From DASXRA01 sp036506155 (GTDB lineage Bacteria > Actinomycetota > Actinomycetes > Mycobacteriales > Jatrophihabitantaceae): a DNA stretch of 64,000 nucleotides. The notes below the pieces were generated by a model, which saw only the letters and a program-made list of their open reading frames with translations, was not told the origin of the DNA and ran no database searches. The stretch lies in contig DASXSF010000083.1 of assembly GCA_036506155.1 (NCBI GenBank), positions 18,373 to 82,372 on the forward strand, given 5' to 3'. Both the position numbers and the translations under genes were made by a program. Positions 52,569 through 61,849 of the stretch are shown piece by piece; within the stretch, counting starts at the first letter, position 1, and each line of letters begins with the position of its first letter.

Positions 52569-53762
52569 TCAGCCGTTGCGGTATTCGCGCAACAGTCCCC
52601 GGCTGATGATCGTTTTCTGAATCTCGGACGTCCCCTCGCCGATGAGCAGGAACGGCGCCTCGCGCATGAGCCGTTCGATCTCGTATTCCGTGGAGTAGCC
52701 GTACCCGCCGTGAATACGGAACGCCTCCTGCGTCACCTCGGCGCAGTATTCGGAGGCGAGCAGCTTCGCCATGCCCGCCTCGACGTCGTTGCGCTCGCCG
52801 GCATCCTTCAGCCTGGCTGCATTCACCATCATGAGGTGTGCTGCCTCGACCTTGGTAGCCATCTCCGCGAGCTTGAATGCGATCGCCTGGTGCTCGGCGA
52901 TCGGCTTGCCGAATGCCTTGCGTTGCTGGGCATATGCGACCGCCAGTTCGAACGCCCGTAACGCAACGCCACAACCCCGGGCCGCCACATTCACCCGGCC
53001 CACCTCGATGCCGTCCATCATCTGATAGAAGCCGCGGCCGCGCGCACCACCGAGGATCGACGAGGCCGGCACGCGCACGCCGTCGAGCACCATCTCGGTC
53101 GTCTCGACACCTTTGTAGCCCATCTTGTCGATCTTGCCGGGGATGGTGAGCCCGGGACGGGTCTCGCCGAAGCCGGGCTCCTTCTCTATCAGGAACGTAG
53201 TCATGTTCCGGTAGACCGACTCGGCGCCCAGCTCGTCGCGCACCAGCGTGGCGACGACGCCGGCGCGGGCGCCGTTGGTCAGCCACATCTTCTGCCCGGT
53301 AAGCACGAAGTCGTCGTGATCAGCAGCAGCGCGCGTCTTGATCGCCGCGACGTCAGAGCCGCATTCGGGCTCGCTCATCGAGAACGCACCACGCAGGTCG
53401 CCGGTGGCCATGCGCGGCAGCAGCCGCTGCTTCTGCTCGTCCGTACCGTGCTGCGCGATCAGGTAGGCGACGATGAAATGGGTGTTGATCACCCCGGAGA
53501 TCGACATCCAGCCCCGGGCGAGCTGCTCTACGACCAGCGCGTACGTCAACAGCGATTCTCCGAGGCCGCCGAACCCCTCGCTGATGGTCAGGCCGAACAG
53601 GCCCATCTCCCTCATGCCGTCGACGATCGCGCCGGGGAACTCGTCCTTGTGCTCGAGCTCGGTGGCGTGCGGCAGGATCTCCTTGTCCACGAAGGTCTTG
53701 ACCGTCGAGAGGATCTCCGTCTGGAACTCTGTCAGGCCGGACGTCTGGGCAAGGCGAGACAT
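52569..53762 (-). CDS. Acyl-CoA dehydrogenase
   Basis: 397 aa FAD enzyme oxidising an acyl-CoA at the alpha-beta bond. Motifs: GAFSMSEPECGSDVAAIKT, VLTGQKMWLTNGARAG and the C-terminal FRIHGGYGYSTEYEIERLMREAP with the catalytic Glu region and IGEGTSEIQKTIISR. Chain length unknown. Confidence 0.94.
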   Translation of the reverse strand: MSRLAQTSGLTEFQTEILSTVKTFVDKEILPHATELEHKDEFPGAIVDGMREMGLFGLTISEGFGGLGESLLTYALVVEQLARGWMSISGVINTHFIVAYLIAQHGTDEQKQRLLPRMATGDLRGAFSMSEPECGSDVAAIKTRAAADHDDFVLTGQKMWLTNGARAGVVATLVRDELGAESVYRNMTTFLIEKEPGFGETRPGLTIPGKIDKMGYKGVETTEMVLDGVRVPASSILGGARGRGFYQMMDGIEVGRVNVAARGCGVALRAFELAVAYAQQRKAFGKPIAEHQAIAFKLAEMATKVEAAHLMMVNAARLKDAGERNDVEAGMAKLLASEYCAEVTQEAFRIHGGYGYSTEYEIERLMREAPFLLIGEGTSEIQKTIISRGLLREYRNG

Positions 53763-53840
53763 GTCGAACGCTCCTCGGGGAACGAGCTGTTACCGAGAAG
53801 TATCGCCCGAGGCACCGGGACGCCAACCGTGAGATGGCTC

Positions 53841-54584
53841 TCAGTGCGGGGTGCCCTCCAGCTTGGCGATGTCGACCGTCTGGCTGTCCGGGGGCGGCGT
53901 TACCGAATACGCCTTGTCGTACTCGGAAAACATCAGCGTGCCGCCGCTGCTGGACGGATCCACGATCTTGAGGATCACCGGCGCACCGTTGGCGGCGAGG
54001 TACAGCTCGGTGTGATCGGACTCGGCGCGGTACTTGGTCGCGGGCGTCCCGTTGACCGTGGCCGGGCCCACCTTCTGAAGGTCGGAGTCAGAAGAGCTGC
54101 TGCTCCCCGACATCATCTGGCTGACGAAGGCATCCTTGTCGAACGACTTGGTCAGATCGGTGAACCGCTGGTCGTCAGCGGGCACCTTCACCCACTTCCC
54201 GTGGAAGAGCGCCACGGCGGCGGCACCGCCCTGCTGCTGCCACAAGGAGTCCGGCGCCTTGAAGTACACCGACTGGCCCCCCGGGTTGATCAGCTCGATC
54301 TTCATGCCTTCCTGGAGGATCGAGCCGGCCGCCTGGTGCCTGCCGAAATGGATGTCGAACTGGATCGGTTTGCCGCTGTCGTCCGTGGCGTTACCGACCA
54401 TGTGGAACGACGTGGCCGCATGCATCGCCTGCTCCACGTCCTTCTTGAGGTCGGCCGCCGATGTGCTCGATCCGCCGCTCGGGCTGCTCGGCGCGCTCGA
54501 CGGCGACCCCTTGGTAGTCGAACTGCAAGCCGCGATGAGTGCGGCGCCGGCGACTGCCGTGGCGACGCAGAGACGCTTGTGCAT
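53841..54584 (-). CDS. Secreted lipoprotein (LppX/LprAFG-like)
   Basis: 247 aa. Lipoprotein signal AGAALIAACSSTTKG with lipidated Cys20, a Ser/Pro linker, then a beta-rich domain (VEQAMHAATSFHMVGNAT; GKWVKVPADDQRFTDLT) similar to the LolA-like lipoproteins of mycobacteria that carry lipids. Function inferred from fold resemblance only. Confidence 0.75.
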   Translation of the reverse strand: MHKRLCVATAVAGAALIAACSSTTKGSPSSAPSSPSGGSSTSAADLKKDVEQAMHAATSFHMVGNATDDSGKPIQFDIHFGRHQAAGSILQEGMKIELINPGGQSVYFKAPDSLWQQQGGAAAVALFHGKWVKVPADDQRFTDLTKSFDKDAFVSQMMSGSSSSSDSDLQKVGPATVNGTPATKYRAESDHTELYLAANGAPVILKIVDPSSSGGTLMFSEYDKAYSVTPPPDSQTVDIAKLEGTPH

Positions 54585-54745
54585 GATGCCCTCCCGTTGC
54601 GGTTATGTGCGCGCCCGGCGAGAACGTCGATCGCCCTGCGCCGCGACGTAGATCCTGCTGCTGGCGTTCGTGTTACCTAGACGGCCGACGAGCGGTTGCG
54701 GTTCGACGGCTGAGCCGACGCCGTCGGATGGCCCGGTGGCGAACT

Positions 54746-55561
54746 CTAACGGATGTCCGTTCCGGGAGTTCTACTCGGGAACCGTCGCGCGCTCGGACGG
54801 CCCTGGCCGCCGTCGACCGCAACGTTCACCCCGGTTATCCAGGAGGCGCGGTCGGAGAGCAGGAACGCGACGGCATCCGCCACCTCGGCGGCGGTGCCCA
54901 GCCGTCCCCACGGGAACTCGCCGGAAAGCCAGTCGGCGAACTCGTCCGGGTGCTCGGCCCGGAACTGGTCGTGTCCGCCGCCCGGGATCAGAATCGAGCC
55001 CGGGCTCACCGCGTTCACCCGGATCGATAGTGACGCCAGCTCGTGTGCGAGCTGCGCGGCCAGCGCGATCTCGGCCGCCTTCGCGGTCGCGTAGCTGGTC
55101 CGAGGCGTGGGCCGCATGCCACTGATGGACGAGATGATCACCGCCGAACCGCCGTCCGCCATGTGCCGGGCGGCGGCGCTGATGAGCGTGGCCGCGTGCA
55201 CGACGTTGAGGTTCAGCGTGGCCGAGATGTTCGCCGCGACCTCGTCCGGAGCGGCGCCGAGGATCGCGCCGCCCACGGTGCCACCGGCGTTGGCGACGAC
55301 ATGCTCGAGCCCGCCCAACTCGCCGGCCAGCTCATCGACGGCGGCGACCAGCGCGGCCGCGTCCGTCACGTCGGCGGTGCGGGTGACGACCCGGGTACCG
55401 CGCTCGGCGATCTCGTCGTGCACAGCGGCGAGCCGGGTGGGGTCACGGGCCACCAGGCCGAGGTCGGCGCCCTCCTCGGCCAGCCGGTGCGCGATCGCCA
55501 GGCCGATACCGGCGCTGCCACCGGTGATGATCGCGCGTGCGCCCACGAGATGCAGGTCCAT
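54746..55561 (-). CDS. Short-chain dehydrogenase/reductase
   Basis: 271 aa SDR: ITGGSAGIGLAIA, VANAGG, ISSISG with catalytic Ser, YATAK. A Gly-rich GGGHDQF segment replaces the usual substrate loop, and a 15-residue tail follows the VNVAVDGG end. ATG overlaps the lyase stop (TGATG), so the two enzymes probably act in one pathway. Confidence 0.92.
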   Translation of the reverse strand: MDLHLVGARAIITGGSAGIGLAIAHRLAEEGADLGLVARDPTRLAAVHDEIAERGTRVVTRTADVTDAAALVAAVDELAGELGGLEHVVANAGGTVGGAILGAAPDEVAANISATLNLNVVHAATLISAAARHMADGGSAVIISSISGMRPTPRTSYATAKAAEIALAAQLAHELASLSIRVNAVSPGSILIPGGGHDQFRAEHPDEFADWLSGEFPWGRLGTAAEVADAVAFLLSDRASWITGVNVAVDGGQGRPSARRFPSRTPGTDIR

Positions 55562-56520
55562 CAGGACTCCGGCGGGGTGAACGCGGACGTGCGGGTCAGG
55601 CCGGCCGCCCGCCCCTTGGCCGCGATCACCAAGGCCATCTTGCGGGACGCCTCGTCGATCATCTCGTCGCCGAGCATCGCCGAGCCTTTCATGCCGCCCG
55701 CAGCCGACGTCGCCCACTCGTAAGCGTCCAGAATCAGCTCAGCGTGGTCGTAGTCCTCCTGGGCCGGGGCGTAGATCTCGTTCGCGGCCTCGATCTGGCC
55801 CGGGTGCAGCACCCACTTGCCGTCGAAGCCGAGGGCTGCCGAACGTCGTGCCACCCGGCGGAACCCCTCGACGTCGCGGATCTGCAGATATGGCCCGTCG
55901 ATTGCTTGCTTGTCGTTGGTCCGGGCCGCCATGAGGATCGACATGAGGACGTGGTGGTACGCATCGCCGACGTCGTAGCCCGGCGGCTGCTCGCCCACGA
56001 CGAGCGACTTCATGTTGATGGACGCCATGAAGTCCGCCGGCCCGAAGATGATGGTCTCGACACGCGGCGACGCTTGCGCGATCTCGTTCACCGCGAGCAG
56101 CCCGGCGGCGTTCTCGATCTGCGCCTCGATCCCGATGCGGCCGACCTCGAAACCCATCGTCTTCTCGACCTGGGTAAGCGTCATGGAAAGCCACTGCACC
56201 TGCGCAGCGCTTTGCACCTTGGGCAGCATGACGCAGTCGAGGTTCGGCCCGGCACCCTCGACGACCTCGATCACGTCGCGGTACGTCCAGTGCGTCGTGA
56301 GGTCGTTGACGCGCACCACGCGGATCTTCCGTTCCCAACCGCCCTCGTTCAGCGCGGCAACGACGTTCTTACGAGCCTCCGGCTTGGCCAGCGGCGCGAC
56401 GGCGTCCTCCAAGTCGAGGAACACCTGGTCGGCCGGCAGGCTCTTGGCCTTCTCGAGGAAGCGCGGATTGCTGCCGGGGACGGCGAGGCACGAGCGGCGG
56501 GGCCGCGGCGTCTGGCTCAT
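55561..56520 (-). CDS. CitE-like CoA-ester lyase (HpcH/HpaI family)
   Basis: 319 aa TIM barrel. Mg-binding residues are visible in VFLDLEDAVAP and IEAQIENAAGL; SCLAVPGSNPRFLEKA is the family's N-terminal phosphate loop. It likely cleaves or forms a malyl-, methylmalyl- or citramalyl-CoA-type ester. ATG 56520 preferred over 56532. Coupled to the SDR. Confidence 0.92.
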   Translation of the reverse strand: MSQTPRPRRSCLAVPGSNPRFLEKAKSLPADQVFLDLEDAVAPLAKPEARKNVVAALNEGGWERKIRVVRVNDLTTHWTYRDVIEVVEGAGPNLDCVMLPKVQSAAQVQWLSMTLTQVEKTMGFEVGRIGIEAQIENAAGLLAVNEIAQASPRVETIIFGPADFMASINMKSLVVGEQPPGYDVGDAYHHVLMSILMAARTNDKQAIDGPYLQIRDVEGFRRVARRSAALGFDGKWVLHPGQIEAANEIYAPAQEDYDHAELILDAYEWATSAAGGMKGSAMLGDEMIDEASRKMALVIAAKGRAAGLTRTSAFTPPES

Positions 56521-56568
56521 GGGGCCGAGCATGCCACCGCGCCGGGCGGTCCGGCTGTGACGGTCGGC

Positions 56569-57486
56569 TCAGTCGATGTCCGCCGGGACACCACGGGCAC
56601 GCACCACCAGGGCAAGCCCGGCCAGCAGCATCGCGATGCCGGGCAGCGCCGATACGGGCGGGCGCTGATGCAGCCACAGATACGCGACGAGCGCGGCGCC
56701 CGGCGTCTCGAGCAGCAGGGCCAGGCTGACGACGGTCGGACTGGTCGAGTGCAGCACCACGTTGATGAGCGTGTGCCCGAGTAGCTGCGCGCACACCGTG
56801 ACGAGCACGATCTTGAGCCACGCGTTGCCCGAGAAGCCGGTGACAGGCACGCCACCCACCGCGCAGGCGATCAGCAGCAATACTGCGCAGGTCGAGTAGC
56901 AGGCGGCCGTGTACGTCGCGGTCGACATGCGGACCCGCGCCGCCGCGCCGATCGTCACGTACACGGCGGCTGCCGCGCCGCCGGCGAGCGCAAGCAGATC
57001 GCCGGCGAGCGCGCGTACCGACACCGAGACGTCGGCGCCTGCGACGAGCGCTGCGCCGAGCGTCGCTACGCCCATGCCGAGCCAGGCAACGCGGGGCAAC
57101 GCGTGCCCGGCCAACGTCGCGAGCAGCCCGGCGAATATCGGCTGGGTGCCCACCAGCGCGGTCGCAGAGGCGACGGACGTCATCGTCAGGCTCGGCACCC
57201 AGGTGCCGAAGTGGACAGCGAGCGCAACTCCGGCGAGCATCGCGGTCGCCCACGCGCGAGCACCGACGCGCAGCTGTCGCACCGCGAGCGCGGTGATGCC
57301 GGCGCCGAACACGTTGCGCCACAGGGCGATCGCGAGCGCGGGTGCCGCAGTGGCGGCCATGAGCGGCCCGGAGAACGACACTCCGGCTATGGCCACGGCG
57401 AGCAACGCGCCGTCACGCGGCGGAGGCGGGGCAAGATCAACCGCAGCCACGCCCACCACATCGGCCATCCTGGCACGCACGGTCAC
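56569..57486 (-). CDS. EamA/DMT-family exporter
   Basis: 305 aa, ten helices in two EamA repeats (second begins GDLLALAGGAAAAVYVTIG). The N-terminal loop GPLMAATAAPALAIALWRN is typical. Probably exports a small metabolite; substrate unknown. Confidence 0.87.
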   Translation of the reverse strand: MTVRARMADVVGVAAVDLAPPPPRDGALLAVAIAGVSFSGPLMAATAAPALAIALWRNVFGAGITALAVRQLRVGARAWATAMLAGVALAVHFGTWVPSLTMTSVASATALVGTQPIFAGLLATLAGHALPRVAWLGMGVATLGAALVAGADVSVSVRALAGDLLALAGGAAAAVYVTIGAAARVRMSTATYTAACYSTCAVLLLIACAVGGVPVTGFSGNAWLKIVLVTVCAQLLGHTLINVVLHSTSPTVVSLALLLETPGAALVAYLWLHQRPPVSALPGIAMLLAGLALVVRARGVPADID

Positions 57487-57522
57487 CGGAATACGGCGCG
57501 GCGGCGACTAGCCTTCACACAC

Positions 57523-58782
57523 GTGAGCGCAGTGTCGAGGGTGTTCATCGCGCACCTGGCGGGCATCGGCGTCTTCGACCCGAACGGTGACCAGATCGGG
57601 CGGGTACGTGACGCCGTCGCCACCCTGCGTGTCGGGCGGCAGCCGCCGCGCGTGCTCGGCCTCGTCGTCGAGCTGCTGCACCGACATCGCATCTTCGTCC
57701 CCATGGGACGGGTCACCCGCATCGAGAGCGACGCCGTCGCGCTCACCACCGGCACGGTGAACATGAGGCGGTTCGAGCGGCGGCCGAGCGAGCTGCTCGT
57801 GCTGAGCGAACTGCTCGACCGAACCGTGACGATCAGCGAGGACGGTCGCCGCGTGAGCATCGTCGACGCGGGTATGGAGCAGAACCGCATCAACGACTGG
57901 GAGATCACCCGGCTCGCGGTTCGCGGTGCCGCCAGCCGGATCACGCGGCGCCGCGGTGAGCTGTTTCAGGTCGACTGGAGCGAGGTCGACGGGCTGTCCC
58001 TGTCCGAGACGAGCCAGGGCACCGAGACACTTCTGTCCGTGCTCGCAGGCATGCGCCCGGCTGATGTGGCCGCCGCCCTGCGCGACATGCCGGACAAGCG
58101 GCGCGTGGAGGTTGCCTTGGCGCTGGACGACGAACGGCTGGCGGACATCCTCGAGGAACTGCCAGAAGACGACCAGGTGCGGCTGCTTTCGGCGCTGGCC
58201 GACGAGCGCGCGGCGGATGTCCTGGAAGCGATGGACGACGACGACGCAGCCGACCTGCTGGGAGAGCTGCCGACCGACGAGCAGGAGCGCCTGCTCAAGC
58301 TCATGGAACCCGAAGAGGCCGCACCGGTGCGTCGCCTGATGACCTACGAGGAGTACACCGCCGGCGGGATGATGACCACTGAGCCGGTGATCCTGCTCCC
58401 CGACGCCACGGTGGCCGAGGCGCTGGCCCTTGTCCGCAATCCGGATCTGCCCACGGCGCTGGCCGCGCAGGTCTTCGTGGTGCGTCCCCCGCACGCGACG
58501 CCGACCGGGCGGTTTCTCGGCACCGCGGGCGTGCAGCGACTGCTGCGTGAGGCGCCGTATGCCCTGGTCAGCGGGTTGGCTGACAGGGACCCGGCGGCGC
58601 TGCGGCCGGACACACCGATCGCCGAGGTCACCCGGTATCTGGCGACGTACGACCTGGTGGCCGCGCCAGTAGTGGATGAGAACGACCGGCTGCTCGGTGC
58701 GGTCTCGGTCGACGACGTGCTCGACCACCTGCTGCCCGAGGACTGGCGCGACGTGATCGCCGGGAGCGACGGCCATGGCTGA
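57523..58782 (+). CDS. Soluble MgtE-N/CBS protein with PRC-like N terminus
   Basis: 419 aa from GTG 57523. Residues 1-80 resemble a PRC-barrel (VFDPNGDQIGRVRDAVATL), followed by a second beta domain, an MgtE-N superhelix with repeats (LADILEELPEDDQVRLL, AADVLEAMDDDDAADLL) and two CBS domains ending AAPVVDENDRLLGAVSVDDVLDHLLP. The MgtE membrane channel is missing. It may sense Mg2+ or nucleotides and regulate the coupled DUF1003 membrane protein (8-bp overlap). Confidence 0.9.
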   Translation: MSAVSRVFIAHLAGIGVFDPNGDQIGRVRDAVATLRVGRQPPRVLGLVVELLHRHRIFVPMGRVTRIESDAVALTTGTVNMRRFERRPSELLVLSELLDRTVTISEDGRRVSIVDAGMEQNRINDWEITRLAVRGAASRITRRRGELFQVDWSEVDGLSLSETSQGTETLLSVLAGMRPADVAAALRDMPDKRRVEVALALDDERLADILEELPEDDQVRLLSALADERAADVLEAMDDDDAADLLGELPTDEQERLLKLMEPEEAAPVRRLMTYEEYTAGGMMTTEPVILLPDATVAEALALVRNPDLPTALAAQVFVVRPPHATPTGRFLGTAGVQRLLREAPYALVSGLADRDPAALRPDTPIAEVTRYLATYDLVAAPVVDENDRLLGAVSVDDVLDHLLPEDWRDVIAGSDGHG

Positions 58783-59251
58783 GCGTCGGGACCGCCTCGA
58801 CCAGCCGCGGGAGCCGCGGGGGCTGCGCCCGCCGCGGATCGACCCCGAGGCGTTCGGCCAGTGGACCGAGAAGGTCGCCCGTCTCCTGGGCACCGGCCGC
58901 TACCTGATCTTCCAGACCGTCCTGATCATCGTGTGGCTCGGCTGGAACACGCTCACGCCCAAGCACTGGCACTTCGATCCGTACGCGTTCCTGTTCCTGA
59001 CCCTGATCCTGTCGCTGCAGGCCGCCTATTCTGCGCCGCTGATCCTGCTCGCGCAGAACCGGCAAGACGACCGGGACCGCATCAACCTCGAGGAGGACCG
59101 ACGACAGGACCGCCAGGCAAAAGCCGACCTCGAGTATCTCGCCCGGGAGGTGGCCGCGGTACGGCTGGCCCTCGGCGATGTGGTCACCCGCGACTTCCTG
59201 CGTGCCGAGCTATCCCGGCTCGACGGTGCCCGCGAACAGTCACCGTCCTAG
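58775..59251 (+). CDS. DUF1003 membrane protein
   Basis: 158 aa, two helices: YLIFQTVLIIVWLGWNTL and DPYAFLFLTLILSLQAAYSAPLILLAQNRQ, the DUF1003 core; then a charged coiled coil (RDRINLEEDRRQDRQAKADLEYL). Coupled to the MgtE-N/CBS protein, a frequent actinobacterial pair; together they may form a split Mg2+-transport or sensing system. Confidence 0.92.
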   Translation: MAERRDRLDQPREPRGLRPPRIDPEAFGQWTEKVARLLGTGRYLIFQTVLIIVWLGWNTLTPKHWHFDPYAFLFLTLILSLQAAYSAPLILLAQNRQDDRDRINLEEDRRQDRQAKADLEYLAREVAAVRLALGDVVTRDFLRAELSRLDGAREQSPS

Positions 59252-59553
59252 ATCTGCCGGACGGCGGCGGCCACCACTGCGGCGGTCACGACCACGGCGA
59301 GGAACGGGGCGCGGCGCCAAACCGCCACCGCCCCGGCACCGAAGCCGGTCAACCGGGCCGCGTCCCACTGCAGGTGCCGACCGGATGCCACTGCCTAGAC
59401 GACCACCAAGGCAGCCAGCAGCGCGATCGGCAACAACTCGACGAGGCGGCGCACCTGTGGCGCGTCAAGGAACCGCGCCGGCACCAGATACCCGGCCACC
59501 TTGAGCGCGTAGCAGCCGCCGGCGGTGGCCAGCACGAGCACCCACAGATTCAC
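59248..59553 (-). pseudogene. AzlD-family branched-chain transporter subunit with internal amber codon
   Basis: GTG 59553 overlaps the azlC stop by 4 bp. The translation is a full AzlD (about 101 aa): NLWVLVLATAGGCYALKVAGY, VRRLVELLPIALLAALVVV, then TAG at 59397-59395, then AVASGRHLQWDAARLTGFGAG and the last helix. The TAG stands where the family usually has Gln, a CAG-to-TAG change. Without readthrough the protein is cut in half. Confidence 0.8.
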
Positions 59554-60281
59554 CGCAGCCGCCCAGCCAGCAGAACCGCTGCCGCGGCCGCCAGCACCGG
59601 AACACCAGGCGGCGTGACCGGGATCAGCGCCAGCGCGATCAGGGCCGCACCGGCGGCAATGCGCAGACTTACCCGCCTGGTGTGTCTCATCGCGTGGTGG
59701 GGTCGTTCCCGCCGGTCGCCTTCCGCGGTCCCTTCGCGCTCATCGCCGGCGCGCAGCCGAGGCGCCAGTAGGGCCAGGAACGCGGCCGGCACAACCGCAT
59801 CCAGCCCGAACTTCGCCGGATCGCCCAGCGCCTGCGCCCCGACCGCACCGGCCAGCGTCGTCGCGTTCCAGCACACGTAGATCCCGGCGAACGTCCACCA
59901 GAACGCCACCCGAGCGACGGCCGGATCGCGACGCGCCACTGCCATCGCGGTCGACTCGTCGATCGTCCCCTGTGCCGCGACGAACCGCCGCAGGCCGCGC
60001 ACTCGCAGCAGCGGCGCCAGCCGCATCGCGTACAGGGTGTTGCGCGCGCCGAGCAGCAGCCCGCCGCCGAGCGCCGTGCCGAGCGTGCCGCCCCCGCTCA
60101 CGACACCCACGACGGCGAACTGCGTCCCACCCGTGAACGCCAGCAACGACAGCAAGCTGGTTTGCAGCACAGACAGCCCGGCCGCCACCGATGCGGCGCC
60201 GAACGCCACGCCGTACGCGCCGACCGCGAGGCCCACGCCTAGCGAGTCGCGCACTGCGGCGCGCCGGCTCTCCTCCAGCAC
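59550..60281 (-). CDS. AzlC-family branched-chain amino acid exporter subunit
   Basis: 243 aa from GTG 60281. VAYGVAFGAASVAAGLSV-like start, then FTGGTQFAVVGVVSGGG and GARNTLYAMRLAPLL, the AzlC signature, and DESTAMAVAR. It pairs with AzlD to export branched-chain or similar amino acids. Coupled to azlD (GTGA). The AraC gene lies just upstream on the same strand. Confidence 0.9.
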   Translation of the reverse strand: MLEESRRAAVRDSLGVGLAVGAYGVAFGAASVAAGLSVLQTSLLSLLAFTGGTQFAVVGVVSGGGTLGTALGGGLLLGARNTLYAMRLAPLLRVRGLRRFVAAQGTIDESTAMAVARRDPAVARVAFWWTFAGIYVCWNATTLAGAVGAQALGDPAKFGLDAVVPAAFLALLAPRLRAGDEREGTAEGDRRERPHHAMRHTRRVSLRIAAGAALIALALIPVTPPGVPVLAAAAAVLLAGRLR

Positions 60282-60292
60282 AGGTTCGGACG

Positions 60293-61186
60293 CTAGGCGG
60301 CGGGCTCTCCGGATTCTTGAACGTTCCTGCGCTCGCGCGCGAACCGCCCAGGCGGCACGCCGACGTGCCGGCGGAAGTGCCGGGTCAGGTGCGCCTGGTC
60401 GGCGAAGCCGACAGCGAACGCTGTGCTCGCGACATCCTGGCCCGCGCCGAGCAGGACGCGGGCCCGGTCGACGCGGCACTGCGTCAGATATGCGTGCGGC
60501 GGCAGCCCGACATGCCGGCGGAATGCGCGGGTGAGCGCAAACGGGCTGCATCCGGCGAACTCGGCCAGCTCGTCGACGCTCGGTGGGTCGACAAGCCGCT
60601 CGCGCAGTAGCGCGGCACATTCGCGAACCGGGCGGGCGCCGAGATCAGGCGGCGGTGCCATCGCCCGCGCCGGACGGCCGTAGCGGTATACCAGGAGCTC
60701 GATCAGCTCCCGGGTGAGCGCCGAGGCAGCCAGCCGATCGGGGCCCGCCGAGGCCTCGTGCGCCCGACGAAGGGCAGCCACCGCCTCGGCGTCGCGCACG
60801 ACCGCATCCGCGAAGCTGGGCCGCACCCCGCCGGCCAGCTCGCGGACCAACTCGACATCGGCGTAGAGCACCTCGTATCGCCAGCCGCCGTCGATTCCGG
60901 GCTCGCCGGTGTGCACGGTCTCCGCGTCGACCAGCGCCACCGCACCGGGCACGACGTGGTGCACCATCCCGCGGTACTCGAAGTCCTCGACGCCGGCGGT
61001 CACCGTGGCGAACGTGTACTGCGCGTGGCGGTGCCGCCCGAAGCGGTGCGTGACATAGCGGGCACGCAGCAGGTCGGTCCCGACAAAGACCGGATGCGGC
61101 CAGTGCCGCGCCTGTTCGCCCGGGTCGTTCGTTGTCGAGCGCGCTGTCGGCGCGCACTGCTGAATCGCCCCGCATGCGTCGCTCAT
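60293..61186 (-). CDS. AraC-family regulator
   Basis: 297 aa from ATG 61186. Cupin-like ligand domain (AraC_binding; RFGRHRHAQYTFATVTAG) and two C-terminal HTHs (SVDELAEFAGCSPFALTRAFRRHVG; DVASTAFAVGFADQAHLTRHFRRHVG). This AraC-AzlCD order is common and suggests it controls the exporter genes 12 bp downstream. Confidence 0.92.
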   Translation of the reverse strand: MSDACGAIQQCAPTARSTTNDPGEQARHWPHPVFVGTDLLRARYVTHRFGRHRHAQYTFATVTAGVEDFEYRGMVHHVVPGAVALVDAETVHTGEPGIDGGWRYEVLYADVELVRELAGGVRPSFADAVVRDAEAVAALRRAHEASAGPDRLAASALTRELIELLVYRYGRPARAMAPPPDLGARPVRECAALLRERLVDPPSVDELAEFAGCSPFALTRAFRRHVGLPPHAYLTQCRVDRARVLLGAGQDVASTAFAVGFADQAHLTRHFRRHVGVPPGRFARERRNVQESGEPAA

Positions 61187-61188
61187 GG

Positions 61189-61680
61189 TCACGGGCAGGT
61201 ATCGGCCTCGCTCTCGACGCTCGCGGGCTCCGGAGCGAGCCGGCCCAGGAGCATGTGGAGGTCGTGCAGTTCTCGGTCGGAGAACTTCGACAGCCAGTAG
61301 GCCTGCACGCCGGCGAGGTGTGTCGGAGAGGCGCCGCGGAGCTTCTCGTAGCCGAGCGGGGTCAGGACGGTGTACAGCCCGCGCGCGTCACCCGGATAAG
61401 GCTCGCGGGCGACCAGCCCGTCGGACGCCATCCGGTCGATCAGTCGCGTCAACCCGGAACGGGACAGCAGCACCTTGTCGGCGAGGTCGGCCATGCGCAG
61501 CCGCCGTCCGGGTGCCTCGGTGAGCTGTACGAGTACGTCGTACCAGCCCAAGGGCATTCCGGTCTCGTTGACGAGATCGCGCTCCAGCTTCCGCAGCACC
61601 GACGCGTGTGCCCGCAGGAACGCCCGCCACGCGGCGATGCGCCAGTCCGTGGCGCGAAGCGGTTGCTCGGTTCGCGTCAA
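61189..61680 (-). CDS. MarR-family regulator
   Basis: 163 aa. I chose TTG 61680, which has AGGAGGG seven bases before; an upstream frame to 61758 lacks a ribosome site. Winged helix: RMADLADKVLLSRSGLTRLIDRM and the wing GDARGLYTVLT. Divergent from mrp. Confidence 0.88.
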   Translation of the reverse strand: MTRTEQPLRATDWRIAAWRAFLRAHASVLRKLERDLVNETGMPLGWYDVLVQLTEAPGRRLRMADLADKVLLSRSGLTRLIDRMASDGLVAREPYPGDARGLYTVLTPLGYEKLRGASPTHLAGVQAYWLSKFSDRELHDLHMLLGRLAPEPASVESEADTCP

Positions 61681-61835
61681 TACTCGACCCTCCTCTTCCC
61701 AGAAAGGCGGGTCGCCCCGAGCACGCCTAGCGGCGCGCGCCCCCGTTTCCCTCCGCAAGCGTCGCTCACACCTGACGATCCTAGTGTCGCGGTTAGCCGA
61801 TATGTTTCGGTGCGGACAGGCGCATGCCTCGCACG

Positions 61836-61849
61836 TACGATCGGAGGCG
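61836..61849 (+). promoter_or_regulatory. Extended -10 for a leaderless mrp transcript
   Basis: TACGAT (61836-61841) lies seven bases before the mrp GTG, so transcription would start at or next to the start codon. The GGAGG between them is too close (1 nt) to act as a ribosome site. Confidence 0.45.
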
